A program made the translations under genes and the position numbers. 64,000 nucleotides of DNA from an uncultured Lachnospiraceae bacterium. Lineage in GTDB: Bacteria > Bacillota > Clostridia > Lachnospirales > Lachnospiraceae. The stretch is taken from positions 62,001 to 126,000 of the forward strand of contig CAJUPJ010000002.1 in assembly GCA_910588655.1 (NCBI GenBank), given 5' to 3'. Of this stretch, positions 36,226-44,851 are shown piece by piece. Every line of letters starts with the position of its first letter. Within the stretch, counting starts at the first letter, position 1. A model generated the notes under the pieces. That model was not told where the DNA came from. It did no database searches and was given only the letters and a program-made list of their open reading frames with translations.

Positions 36226-36248
36226 ATATTATAAAGAAATTACTTCAG

Positions 36249-36263
36249 TAACCAATCTGGTTA
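36249..36263. promoter_or_regulatory. Second copy of the XRE-type operator
   Basis: TAACCAATCTGGTTA, arms TAACCA/TGGTTA, 66 bp before the 36329 gene. It shares the half-sites of the palindrome at 35975-35990. Confidence 0.45.
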
Positions 36264-36328
36264 TTGTATAATATAAAAAAATAACAAGCTAATGCATATA
36301 TTTTAAATATGGTAACAGGAGAAAACTA

Positions 36329-37114
36329 ATGCAATATTATACCCAGATAAAAGATAATAAAGATATAGAAGAATTAATGGACAGTTTTGGCTGGTTTCAT
36401 GACAGCTGTATAAAAGAATTAGAATATTACAGTGGCAGCTATGTAGATAGTAACAGGTGTATGTATCCATTTAATTCTTCCAGGTGTGTCCGTATGGTTT
36501 TTCAAAGCCAGAATACTGCTATAAGCACAATTGAAATGAAATTTGATAAAATAAAGAAATTAAACCTTATACCAAGGAATGAAGAATATGACTGTATTAT
36601 ATATGGGGCATCATTAAAGAAAATAGATGGCCTGTTTTACTGGAGTGAGTGGAGTGGTTTTAAAATAGAGGATATAACCAGGGAGCATGGTACATGGATT
36701 TCAGCGCAGGAAGTAAGCTGGCGTCCGCTAAGAAATGCACTTGGAGAAGAAAGAATTTATAACAGGAATAAAAAAGCAGATATGGAGAAAAAAATGTTAC
36801 ATAGAAAGTTAAAAAGAATAGTTGATGGTTATGGTTTAATAGAAAAAAGCCAGGAGATGTTCTGGGCAACGTTAAAGACGTACCAGCAGGAAGATGCTGG
36901 AGAGTTTAATATTAAATTCAATGATTATGATAAAAGTAAAATTAAAATTTATATAAAAAGTGTATCATTTTCAATAATTAACTGGCCTTCTGATGATTAT
37001 GACTGTATTAAGGTTAGTATTGGCATAGAATATAATAATAAAAATGCAGGATACCATGATATATTATACAGGCTTGATGGAGAAATAGAGGATGATTATT
37101 TTGTTATTTATTAA
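36329..37114 (+). CDS. Hypothetical protein, possible immunity-type protein
   Basis: 261 aa, cytoplasmic by composition (no signal or membrane helix). The N-terminus has FGWFHDSCIKELEYYSGSYV, a pattern like FHDxxIxE seen in several polymorphic-toxin immunity families; the middle contains GLFYWSEWSGFKIED, and the end is beta-rich with SIINWPSDDYDCIKVSIG. Aromatic and acidic residues are frequent. RBS ACAGGAGAAA before ATG. No toxin gene is adjacent. Function not claimed; the neighbourhood is one of decayed accessory genes. Confidence 0.72.
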   Translation: MQYYTQIKDNKDIEELMDSFGWFHDSCIKELEYYSGSYVDSNRCMYPFNSSRCVRMVFQSQNTAISTIEMKFDKIKKLNLIPRNEEYDCIIYGASLKKIDGLFYWSEWSGFKIEDITREHGTWISAQEVSWRPLRNALGEERIYNRNKKADMEKKMLHRKLKRIVDGYGLIEKSQEMFWATLKTYQQEDAGEFNIKFNDYDKSKIKIYIKSVSFSIINWPSDDYDCIKVSIGIEYNNKNAGYHDILYRLDGEIEDDYFVIY

Positions 37115-37162
37115 ATATACCAGATTACAGCTACACAGGTGGAAAAATATTATAAAATCCTA

Positions 37163-37193
37163 TTGACTCTGACGTAACGTGATAGATTAAAAT
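37163..37193 (+). promoter_or_regulatory. MerR-type promoter/operator
   Basis: TTGACT (37163-37168) and TAAAAT (37188-37193) with a 19-bp spacer, the lengthened spacing typical for MerR regulators, and the dyad-like GACTCTGACGTAACGTGAT in the spacer. It drives the deleted TipAS-like gene at 37218. Confidence 0.65.
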
Positions 37194-37217
37194 GAAATTA
37201 CACAGGAGGGGTAAATT

Positions 37218-37517
37218 ATGCAGACGGTAAAAGAAGTAACCAAAGCAGGCTATAGATTGTATGACGATACAGCATTTAGCTGTTTACAAAGTATTTCATT
37301 GTTCCATGAATTACAGTTTCCATTAAAACAAAAGGATACTGCCTGTAATGAAGATAGTTATAGTGAAGTACAAAAGAAAATCCAGGAACTACAGGAATAT
37401 ATAACTGATAACTACTATGTATGTACAAAAGAAATCCTTAGTGGACTTGGTGAAATGTATAAATCAATATATAACCCATCAAATATATTTACTTTAATTG
37501 TTGCCATAAATGTATAG
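37218..37517 (+). pseudogene. Internally deleted MerR/TipAS-type regulator
   Basis: The 99-aa frame starts MQTVKEVTKAGYRLYDDTAF. In full-length relatives about 25-30 residues of HTH lie between the first KEVT and the AGYRLYDD segment, so most of the HTH is deleted. After LFHELQFPLK a second block (dimerisation helix) is missing, and YITDNYYVCTKEILSGLGEMY is the start of the TipAS ligand-binding domain, which then ends abruptly. The 3' part overlaps a convergent Uma2 gene. A drug-responsive regulator remnant. Confidence 0.7.
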
Positions 37518-37891
37518 ACTACACTTATAATATTATTTTCAAAATAATTTACAGTTACAGTTTTACGTTCCAGGTCAACAATCCAGTATTCCCTTACCCC
37601 ATAATTTTTATAATAATACAGTTTGCGTATATAATCATCTGAAGGGTTTCCTGGAGATACAATTTCAATAATAAAATCAGGAGCGCCATTGCACCGTTTG
37701 GTATCTAATTTATTTTTGTCACATACAACCATAATATCAGGCTGTACAATAGTAAGGGGGTTATCAGAAAGTTTTACATCAAATGGGGCATGGAAAGCTT
37801 TACAAGAACCTTTGTTGTTTTTAATATAGGTATTTATTATAGTAGAAAGTTCCATAGAAATTATCTGGTGTACTTGTGACGGGTTTGCCAT
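37415..37891 (-). CDS. Uma2-like PD-(D/E)XK family protein
   Basis: 158 aa. Motifs: PDIMVVCDKNKL (Asp), APDFIIEIVSPGNPSDD with the catalytic-type E, and KLYYYKNYGVREYWIVD (Tyr-x5-EYW), which are the Uma2/DUF820 hallmarks. These putative nucleases are common in accessory regions; biological role unknown. Somewhat shorter than the usual 180-190 aa; the C-terminus overlaps the MerR remnant and may be altered by that junction. RBS is weak. Confidence 0.8.
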   Translation of the reverse strand: MANPSQVHQIISMELSTIINTYIKNNKGSCKAFHAPFDVKLSDNPLTIVQPDIMVVCDKNKLDTKRCNGAPDFIIEIVSPGNPSDDYIRKLYYYKNYGVREYWIVDLERKTVTVNYFENNIISVVYTFMATIKVNIFDGLYIDLYISPSPLRISFVHT

Positions 37892-37929
37892 ATCATATTT
37901 ACAGTTATATTGTTATGTTTTTATTGTAG

Positions 37930-38075
37930 TTTTTCAATGACAGGTTTTATGTGCCGCTGCGTGGCTTAACGTAGCGGAAGCGTACCCCTTTTACTAAATA
38001 TTCTGGCTCTGGCACACGAAACCGTCCGTCAATCCATAAAAACACAAATACAAAATAACTATAAATTATTTTTAA
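37930..38075. repeat. Right-arm copy of the modular palindromic repeat
   Basis: GCGGAAGCGTACCCCTTTTAC, ATTCTGGCTCTGGCAC and AAACCGTCCGTCAATCC followed by ATAACTATAAATTA match the right arm of the 1033-1510 copy. A small stem CGCTGCGTGGCTTAACGTAGCG is internal. The repeat ends right before the promoter of the T-box. Confidence 0.7.
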
Positions 38076-38080
38076 AAGTA

Positions 38081-38109
38081 TTGACATACGTATTTAATAG
38101 TGATATAGT
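38081..38109 (+). promoter_or_regulatory. Promoter of the trpB2 T-box leader
   Basis: TTGACA (38081-38086), 17 bp, TATAGT (38104-38109). Confidence 0.75.
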
Positions 38110-38114
38110 CATAT

Positions 38115-38425
38115 AATAAATTTAATACTTCAAACCGTTGAGGCGGGGATAACGGCAATGATGCCTTTACAGAGAGCCTGTATTGCTGGAAGCAGGCAGG
38201 AAACAAGTTGTCAAATGGGCCGCTGAGGGCGCAGTCAAATGTGGTTTTTCACAGAGTATTCTGCGACGCTGGAGGCAAGCGTATAAATGCCGGGGATATG
38301 CTGGTATCCCGCTAAGTGCACGGTGTATTACCGTGAATCAAGGTGGCACCGCGGATTGTGCCGTATTAATTAGTACAATGTCCGCCCTTGACAGAAAGTA
38401 TATTTTTGTCAAGGGCGTTTTTTAT
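38115..38425 (+). promoter_or_regulatory. T-box leader of trpB2 (tryptophan specifier likely)
   Basis: T-box core AGGTGGCACCGCGG at 38341-38354. The terminator is CGCCCTTGACA (38383-38393) with TGTCAAGGGCG (38407-38417) and a T run. TGG at 38216-38218 (CAAATGGGCC) stands where the specifier codon is expected. Confidence 0.88.
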
Positions 38426-38469
38426 TTGTACTGGATATAAGGCATGGAGTATTCAGGGAGGTAAATAAA

Positions 38470-38511
38470 ATGTTATTGACAAAACTCTGGCGTCCGGAAG
38501 GGCGCGGGTAA
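38470..38511 (+). CDS. Short leader-type ORF between T-box and trpB2
   Basis: GGGAGG (about 38457-38462) precedes ATG; the product is MLLTKLWRPEGRG, 13 aa with one Trp, then TAA. It lies after the T-box terminator and 80 bp before trpB2. It may be a leader peptide adding a second control layer, or a chance frame. Confidence 0.4.
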   Translation: MLLTKLWRPEGRG

Positions 38512-38590
38512 AATCTTGTAAGAAGAACAGCAACTGTTGGTTAATTTAACTTAGACAATCCAGACAATCTATTATATGGAGGTAATTAAA

Positions 38591-39964
38591 ATGAATACAG
38601 AAAAAATCCCTTATAAAATATATCTTAATGAAGATGAGATGCCAAAGGCATGGTATAACCTGCGTGCTGATATGAAGCAGAAACCAGCACCACTATTAAA
38701 TCCTGGCACACACCAGCCAATGACTGTGGAAGAACTTTCAGGAGTTTTTTGCAAGGAACTTGCTGCACAGGAACTGGATGAGGATACTCCTTTTTTTGAA
38801 ATCCCAGAGGAAATCCGCAATTTCTATAAAATGTACCGTCCGTCACCGTTAGTACGTGCATACTGCCTGGAAGAAAAGCTTGGCACACCAGCTAAAATTT
38901 ATTATAAATTTGAAGGCAATAATACAAGTGGCAGCCACAAATTAAATTCTGCAATAGCACAGGCATATTATGCTAAGAAACAAGGGCTTAAAGGTGTGAC
39001 TACTGAAACAGGTGCCGGCCAGTGGGGTACTGCCCTTTCTATGGCATGTTCATATTTCGGGCTTGACTGCAAAGTGTATATGGTAAAATGCTCATATGAA
39101 CAGAAACCTTTCCGCCGTGAGGTAATGCGTACTTATGGCGCATCTGTAACCCCTTCGCCATCTATGGAAACTGAGGTAGGCAAGAAAATCCTTGCTGAAC
39201 ATCCAGGCACTACAGGAAGCCTTGGCTGTGCTATTTCTGAAGCAGTTGAGAAGGCAGTATCAAGTGAAGGATACCGTTATGTACTGGGAAGTGTGCTTAA
39301 CCAGGTGCTTCTCCACCAGTCAGTTATTGGTCTTGAAACAAAATCAGCCCTTGACAAATATGGTATAAAGCCAGATATTATTATTGGCTGTGCTGGCGGC
39401 GGTTCTAATCTTGGCGGCCTTATTTCCCCATTTATGGGTGAAAAACTCCGTGGTGAAGCAGACTACCGCATTATAGCTGTTGAACCTGCATCATGCCCAA
39501 GCTTTACACGTGGTGTATATGCTTATGATTTCTGTGATACAGGAATGGTATGCCCTCTTGCTAAGATGTATACACTTGGCAGTGGTTTTATACCTTCTGC
39601 TAACCATGCAGGCGGACTCCGTTACCATGGCATGAGTTCTACATTGTCTGAACTGTACCACCAGGGATTAATGGAAGCAACAAGTGTTAAACAGACAGAA
39701 GTATTTGAGGCTGCGGAATATTTTGCAAGGATAGAAGGCATACTTCCAGCACCAGAAAGCTCACATGCAATACGCGTTGCTATTGATGAAGCAAATAAGT
39801 GCAAGGAAACCGGGGAAGAGAAGACTATTGTATTTGGTCTTACTGGAACAGGGTATTTTGATATGGTGGCTTATGAAAAATTCCATAATGGTGAAATGAG
39901 TGATTATATTCCTACTGATGAAGAACTGGAGGCTTGCCGTAACCAGCTTCCAAAAGCTGAATAA
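38591..39964 (+). CDS. Tryptophan synthase beta-like protein, TrpB2 type
   Basis: 457 aa from ATG 38591 (GGAGG at 38579-38583). PLP Lys in NNTSGSHKLNSA, TGAGQWGTALSMAC, and the Gly loop GCAGGGSNLGGLISPF identify a TrpB; length and the N-terminus (IYLNEDEMPKAWYNLRADM) mark the TrpB2 group (TIGR01415). It condenses serine with indole, usually without a TrpA partner, so it can salvage free indole. No trpA is nearby. Controlled by the T-box. Confidence 0.93.
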   Translation: MNTEKIPYKIYLNEDEMPKAWYNLRADMKQKPAPLLNPGTHQPMTVEELSGVFCKELAAQELDEDTPFFEIPEEIRNFYKMYRPSPLVRAYCLEEKLGTPAKIYYKFEGNNTSGSHKLNSAIAQAYYAKKQGLKGVTTETGAGQWGTALSMACSYFGLDCKVYMVKCSYEQKPFRREVMRTYGASVTPSPSMETEVGKKILAEHPGTTGSLGCAISEAVEKAVSSEGYRYVLGSVLNQVLLHQSVIGLETKSALDKYGIKPDIIIGCAGGGSNLGGLISPFMGEKLRGEADYRIIAVEPASCPSFTRGVYAYDFCDTGMVCPLAKMYTLGSGFIPSANHAGGLRYHGMSSTLSELYHQGLMEATSVKQTEVFEAAEYFARIEGILPAPESSHAIRVAIDEANKCKETGEEKTIVFGLTGTGYFDMVAYEKFHNGEMSDYIPTDEELEACRNQLPKAE

Positions 39965-39991
39965 ATAAACTGGTTTTTTACATGAAAATGA

Positions 39992-40029
39992 TTTCCGCAG
40001 ATTTCCTTTTATTGGGAAACCTGCGGAAA
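39992..40029 (+). terminator. Hairpin after trpB2
   Basis: TTTCCGCAG (39992-40000) with CTGCGGAAA (40021-40029), extended by ATTTCC/GGGAAA, a long stem with 7-nt loop. The downstream T tract is weak. Confidence 0.65.
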
Positions 40030-40075
40030 GGTTTGTAAAATAATACATTTATTACCAAGGAGGATTTAATTATTT

Positions 40076-41764
40076 ATGGTAAAAATGCCACAGGTAAAAA
40101 TTCCTGTTAAAACCATTTTAAAAGTCCTGCCAGGACAGTGTTCCAGACATGGCACTATTACAAATGAAGAAAAAGAACTTATATTACAGGCTGCTTCTAA
40201 AAGCCTTGGCATACCAGCAGGTGAAGTAAGGAATTTTGTGGTCAGGAAGAAATCCCTGGATGCCAGAAAGAAAAATAACCAGGAAAATAATATTTATTAT
40301 ATTTACCATGTAGAATTTAATTGTAATAATGAACAGAAACTGGTCCGGCGCTATGGTAAAAATGATGTATTATTTATTCCAGATAGTGAGAATGAAAAAT
40401 ATACCAGAAGTATTTTTACATCTGGTAATAACATAAATAAAGACAGACATCATGTGCTTGTTGCAGGTTTTGGGCCAGCAGGCATTTTTGCTGCCCTGGT
40501 ACTGGCAAGGGCGGGGTTGGACCCTGTTGTTATTGAGAGAGGCAAGGATGTCAGGGAACGGAAGAAAATTACCAGCAGGTTCTGGGAGGGCGGCGGATTA
40601 AACCCGGAATGTAATGTGCAGTTTGGAGAAGGGGGCGCAGGCACATTTTCAGATGGGAAATTAAATACATTAGTTAAAGATAAAGATGGCTATAACCGTA
40701 TGGTTTTAAATACTCTTGCAGAGTTTGGCGCACCTCCAGAAATACTGTATCTCCAGAAGCCGCATATTGGCACAGACAGGCTTGCAGATGTTGTGGAGTC
40801 AATGCGTGGTGAGATAATAAGGCTTGGGGGAACTGTACATTTTAACACTAAACTTACAAATATTATTTATAAAAATGGATGTATAAATGGTGTAAAAATT
40901 TCAAAAATTAGTGGTAATGGCATTTGTGGTGAAGAGCAGGAGATAAAATGTACACATCTGGTTCTTGCTATAGGGCATAGTGCGCGTGATACATTTTACA
41001 GCCTTTATGGCAATGGGCTTTATATAGAGCCAAAGGCATTTGCGGTTGGAGTACGTGTAGAACATCCACAGAATATTATCGGTTACAGCCAGTATGGAAG
41101 CTTATATAAAAATCTTCCTGCCGCAGATTATAAACTGGCATGTAAGGCAAAAGACGGGCGTGGTGTATATTCATTCTGCATGTGTCCGGGAGGTTATGTT
41201 GTAAATGCATCATCAGAACCAGGACGTCTTGCGGTAAATGGAATGAGTAATTATGCACGTAATGGCAGAAATGCAAATAGTGCAATAGTAGTAACTGTTT
41301 CACCAGAAGATTTTGGAGGAAATGGTGCACTTGCAGGCATAGAATTCCAGCGTAAATGGGAAGAGGAGGCATACCGGCAGGCAGATGGCAAAATTCCTGT
41401 ACAGCTTTTTGGTGATTTCTGCAATAATATAAAAAGTACCAGCTTCGGGGAAATAATGCCTGATATGAAAGGTGGTTACATGCTTGCAAATACAAGGGCG
41501 GCATTACCTGCTTTTGTTGGAAACCTTGTAGAAGAGGGAATTAAGAATTTCGGTAAGAAAATAAAAGGATATTCCAGGGAGGATGTGCTGGTTTCGGGAA
41601 TTGAAAGCAGGACTTCATCACCAGTAAGGATAAACCGTGACAAAACTTTCCAGGCAAATATACATGGCATTTATCCATGTGGTGAAGGTGCAGGCTATGC
41701 AGGAGGGATAACATCTGCGGCAGCCGATGGCATACGCATAGCACTTGCAGTAATTAAATCATAA
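40076..41764 (+). CDS. FAD-dependent oxidoreductase of the COG2509 type
   Basis: 562 aa. A basic N-terminal domain (residues 1-120), then FAD motif VLVAGFGPAGIFAALVLARAG, WEGGGLNPECNVQFGEGGAG, AIGHSARDTFYSLY, AVGVRVEHPQNIIGYSQYG and a C-terminal YPCGEGAGYAGGITSAAADG. These match the large uncharacterised FAD-dependent dehydrogenases of Firmicutes. Substrate not known. AAGGAGGA precedes ATG. Probably heads the operon running to the cyclo-ligase at 43049. Confidence 0.88.
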   Translation: MVKMPQVKIPVKTILKVLPGQCSRHGTITNEEKELILQAASKSLGIPAGEVRNFVVRKKSLDARKKNNQENNIYYIYHVEFNCNNEQKLVRRYGKNDVLFIPDSENEKYTRSIFTSGNNINKDRHHVLVAGFGPAGIFAALVLARAGLDPVVIERGKDVRERKKITSRFWEGGGLNPECNVQFGEGGAGTFSDGKLNTLVKDKDGYNRMVLNTLAEFGAPPEILYLQKPHIGTDRLADVVESMRGEIIRLGGTVHFNTKLTNIIYKNGCINGVKISKISGNGICGEEQEIKCTHLVLAIGHSARDTFYSLYGNGLYIEPKAFAVGVRVEHPQNIIGYSQYGSLYKNLPAADYKLACKAKDGRGVYSFCMCPGGYVVNASSEPGRLAVNGMSNYARNGRNANSAIVVTVSPEDFGGNGALAGIEFQRKWEEEAYRQADGKIPVQLFGDFCNNIKSTSFGEIMPDMKGGYMLANTRAALPAFVGNLVEEGIKNFGKKIKGYSREDVLVSGIESRTSSPVRINRDKTFQANIHGIYPCGEGAGYAGGITSAAADGIRIALAVIKS

Positions 41765-41787
41765 ATTAATGAAAGGATTTTATAAAA

Positions 41788-42009
41788 ATGAATGAAGAGA
41801 AAATTGCAAGGATTAATGAACTATACCACAAATCAAAAAATGAAGGGCTGTCACCAGAAGAAGCAGAGGAACAGAAAGAGCTTAGAAAAGAATATATTGC
41901 TTCTGTAAGGAATAATTTAAAAGGACAGCTTGACAGCATAACTATAGTAAATCCTGACGGGACAAGCAGGAATTTAGGCAGGGAACATGAAAAAAAGACA
42001 TTGCACTGA
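41788..42009 (+). CDS. DUF896/YnzC-type small protein
   Basis: 73 aa, helical. EEKIARINELYHKSKNEGLS and EEQKELRKEYIASVRNNLKG are the DUF896 signature. Small Firmicute proteins of unknown function, some linked to stress regulons. 23 bp after the flavoprotein gene. Confidence 0.92.
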   Translation: MNEEKIARINELYHKSKNEGLSPEEAEEQKELRKEYIASVRNNLKGQLDSITIVNPDGTSRNLGREHEKKTLH

Positions 42010-42026
42010 TAAGAGGTTTAAGCTTA

Positions 42027-42479
42027 ATGGATAATTTATTGCAAGAACTGGTTAAAAGTATTAAAGGGGCTATGGCGCATTACAGGAATAACCCGGAAGA
42101 CAAAAATCTCTGCCTTGTTGCCTGTGCAATAAGAAATGTTATAACAGATAATTCCAGGGATAATAGTAAAATATTAGTACAGCTTTTAGAAGAAAATATT
42201 CATTCAGTATACCTGGGAAAACTGGATAAAGACTGTTTATATTTTCCTGGTGATGGCTTCCCGGAAATATGGCAGTTTATATGCAGTTCAATAGATATAA
42301 TGGTTAAGGCATTTGAAAATGGAGAAACAGCGCTTGTTTATGATATATCGGATATGTTACAGGGTGTACCAGATTTTGAATACTGGAAGTCTGGAAAAAA
42401 CATGCGCGCCTACTGGAAATCTTACATCCGTCCAGTAGAAAGAAAATGGAAATTACAGATTAGAAAGCAGGTGTTTTAA
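42027..42479 (+). CDS. Hypothetical protein
   Basis: 150 aa, soluble and mixed alpha. LCLVACAIRNVITDNSRDN and a C-terminal FEYWKSGKNMRAYWKSYIRP are the distinctive parts. No recognised domain. Located 17 bp after the DUF896 gene and 6 bp before the cyclo-ligase, so it belongs to the same operon. Confidence 0.72.
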   Translation: MDNLLQELVKSIKGAMAHYRNNPEDKNLCLVACAIRNVITDNSRDNSKILVQLLEENIHSVYLGKLDKDCLYFPGDGFPEIWQFICSSIDIMVKAFENGETALVYDISDMLQGVPDFEYWKSGKNMRAYWKSYIRPVERKWKLQIRKQVF

Positions 42480-42485
42480 CCAGTC

Positions 42486-43049
42486 ATGGATAATAATAAA
42501 AGTATATTACGGGACAGGGCCAAAAAACTACGTGCAGGCATGCCACTACAGGAAAAACACGAAAAGGACATGCTTATATACAATAATATACTGGCTTCGG
42601 GCATACTTGGCGCTACAAAACAGGTTTATATTTATGTATCATATGGCACTGAAGCAGACACAACATTTCTTATAGAAAAACTTTTGCAGCAACAGCAGCA
42701 CATGGTTGCAGTACCACGTGTTAATGGAAAAGAAATGGACTTTTACAGGATTAGGGAAATGGCAGATTTAAAACCTGGATTTAATGGAATACCAGAACCT
42801 GTAACTGGACAGCTTATTACAAAGTGTAATGGTATTATGTTTATGCCAGGGCTTGTTTTTGATAAAAATCATGGACGTATAGGATATGGCGGAGGGTACT
42901 ATGACAGGTATCTTTCCAGGCATAAAGATGATAATATTTTCAAAGTAGCAATAGCATATGATTTCCAGGTTCTGGAAACAGAAAAGATTATAATGGAAAC
43001 ACATGATATAAAGCCAGATATTATTATTACAGAAAAAGCATCATATTAA
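42486..43049 (+). CDS. 5-formyltetrahydrofolate cyclo-ligase
   Basis: 187 aa. It converts 5-formyl-THF to 5,10-methenyl-THF using ATP. The ATP-loop GRIGYGGGYYDRYLSRH and the basic N-terminus ILRDRAKKLRAGM match the family; VPRVNGKEMDFYRI supports it. Last gene of the small operon. Confidence 0.93.
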   Translation: MDNNKSILRDRAKKLRAGMPLQEKHEKDMLIYNNILASGILGATKQVYIYVSYGTEADTTFLIEKLLQQQQHMVAVPRVNGKEMDFYRIREMADLKPGFNGIPEPVTGQLITKCNGIMFMPGLVFDKNHGRIGYGGGYYDRYLSRHKDDNIFKVAIAYDFQVLETEKIIMETHDIKPDIIITEKASY

Positions 43050-43230
43050 GCAGGGTTTTTATTATAAGTATTTTATAATGAACACAGTTTCTTCAAAAAT
43101 TAAACACAACTGATACATAATTGGCTGGTAATATAGGTATTGTAAACAAGAACAAGCCAGTGAAACAAATAATTATAAATAATTTATTGCAAGTTATATA
43201 TCCAGGTGTTTAATGAAAGGGGAAATTATT

Positions 43231-44517
43231 ATGACAAAGAAAAACTTTTTAAAGATTACTACTTATGCGGCGGTTTTTGGAATTATTGGAGGAATGAGCT
43301 TTGAAGGCGTAACATACCTTTCAGATAAGCTGGTAAATAAAATATCTATTGAAGATACCGTAAAACCAGAACAGGATTTAGAAGAAAACCAGACAGGAAA
43401 TTCTAATAATAATACAGTAGAAAATAAAGTTACAACTGTTTCAAGCTCCAGTGGTGTATCAGATGTAGTAGAAGATGTACTCCCTTCACTGGTTGCAATA
43501 GATGTTACTGCAACCCAGACTAAAACAGATTTCTTTGGAAGGACATATGAGCAGGATGCTACTGGAAGCGGTTCAGGAATAATAGTAGGGAAAGATGATG
43601 ATTACCTTTATATTGCTACTAATAACCATGTGGTAGCAGATGCAGATAAGGTTTCTGTAAAATTTTATGATGACAAGATATATGATGCAGCAGTTAAGGG
43701 GACAGACTCCACAGCAGATATTGCAGTGGCAGCAGTCAGGCTTAAAGATATTGCTGTAGAAACTATGGAAAAAATAAAAGTTGCAAAATTAGGCGACTCC
43801 GACAGTGTAAAAGTAGGGCAGCAGGCAATAGCAATAGGAAATGCACTTGGATATGGGACATCTGTAACAGTTGGCTATATAAGTGCCAAAGACAGGGAAG
43901 TACAGAGTGAAGATGCTAATATGAAACTTATGCAGACAGATGCTGCTATTAACCCAGGTAACAGCGGCGGTGCACTTGTTGATATTAATGGTTCTGTAAT
44001 AGGAATTAATTCAGCAAAGTATGCTGATACAGAAGTTGAGGGCATGGGATTTGCAATTCCAATTAATGTTGCAACACCTATTATTAAAAATATAATTGAT
44101 GCAGAAGAAGTTTCTGAGGATGAGGCAGCCTATCTTGGTATTGTGCCTGGCAAAGAAATTCCTTCTGAATATGCAGAATATTACCATATCCCTGAGGGTG
44201 TGTTTGTAGAGGAAGCTACAGAGGGTGCACCTGCCCAGAAAGCAGGGATACAGAAAGGTGATATTATAGTTAAATTCAATGGCATGGAAATTAAGACAAT
44301 GGAAAGCCTCCAGGAAAAGCTTGCACTCTGTAAAGCAGGCAAAAAAGTTGAAGTAGTAATTAAAAGGGCTGACAATGGGGAATATGTAGAAAAGACTATG
44401 GAAGTTGTGCTTGGCAAAAAAGCAGATGCAGAAGAAGCAGGCAGCACACCTTCACAGGATAATGGAAGTACAAATAATACCATGCCATTTGGAAACAAGA
44501 ATTCACTCTGGAGGTAA
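43231..44517 (+). CDS. HtrA/DegP-family membrane-anchored serine protease with PDZ domain
   Basis: 428 aa from ATG 43231 (AAAGGGG upstream). One N-terminal helix (residues 6-22), then a disordered Asn/Ser/Thr linker, protease domain with the triad His in IATNNHVVAD, Asp in STADIAVAAV and Ser in NPGNSGGALVDI, then a PDZ domain around 300-390 (GVFVEEATEGAPAQKAGIQKGDII). Degrades misfolded extracytoplasmic proteins. The C-terminal tail is a Ser/Asn-rich stretch. Confidence 0.94.
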   Translation: MTKKNFLKITTYAAVFGIIGGMSFEGVTYLSDKLVNKISIEDTVKPEQDLEENQTGNSNNNTVENKVTTVSSSSGVSDVVEDVLPSLVAIDVTATQTKTDFFGRTYEQDATGSGSGIIVGKDDDYLYIATNNHVVADADKVSVKFYDDKIYDAAVKGTDSTADIAVAAVRLKDIAVETMEKIKVAKLGDSDSVKVGQQAIAIGNALGYGTSVTVGYISAKDREVQSEDANMKLMQTDAAINPGNSGGALVDINGSVIGINSAKYADTEVEGMGFAIPINVATPIIKNIIDAEEVSEDEAAYLGIVPGKEIPSEYAEYYHIPEGVFVEEATEGAPAQKAGIQKGDIIVKFNGMEIKTMESLQEKLALCKAGKKVEVVIKRADNGEYVEKTMEVVLGKKADAEEAGSTPSQDNGSTNNTMPFGNKNSLWR

Positions 44518-44524
44518 AAGTATA

Positions 44525-44790
44525 TATGGAAATCCTGTGTTGGTGGACGGACGCAGGATTTCCAGTGTCCCTGTCATGCAATAATATTAGCTGGAACACG
44601 TGAAACCTGCTGTTTACCAGCAAAATTCCAGAAAAACAGTTTGCTGTTATAACTGTAAATTATGGTGGAGAGAAAATGATTTAGACGAACAGAAATATAG
44701 TGATATACCCTTGGTAAATGAAAATTATTGCATTTTTCATGGAATGTACTTTGGATTTGCCAGCGCACCCAGCACATGTAATTTTTAACC
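44525..44790. repeat. Composite remnant of the palindromic repeat family
   Basis: GGAAATCCTG...CAGGATTTCC (about 44529-44560) is a hairpin around TGGTGGACGGACG, an outer-arm module. GATAACTGTAAATTAT-like sequence occurs near 44649, and TTTCATGGAATGTACTTTGG with TTTGCCAGC (44736-44763) is the right inner module of the 1033-1510 copy. It lies between htrA and the phe promoter. Confidence 0.65.
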
Positions 44791-44816
44791 GTCCATAAAA
44801 TAATGGAAATTTTATA

Positions 44817-44845
44817 TTGCATATTTGTAATTTATATGCTAGAAT
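44817..44845 (+). promoter_or_regulatory. Promoter of the pheST T-box leader
   Basis: TTGCAT (44817-44822), 17 bp, TAGAAT (44840-44845). Confidence 0.6.
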
Positions 44846-44851
44846 GTTCTC

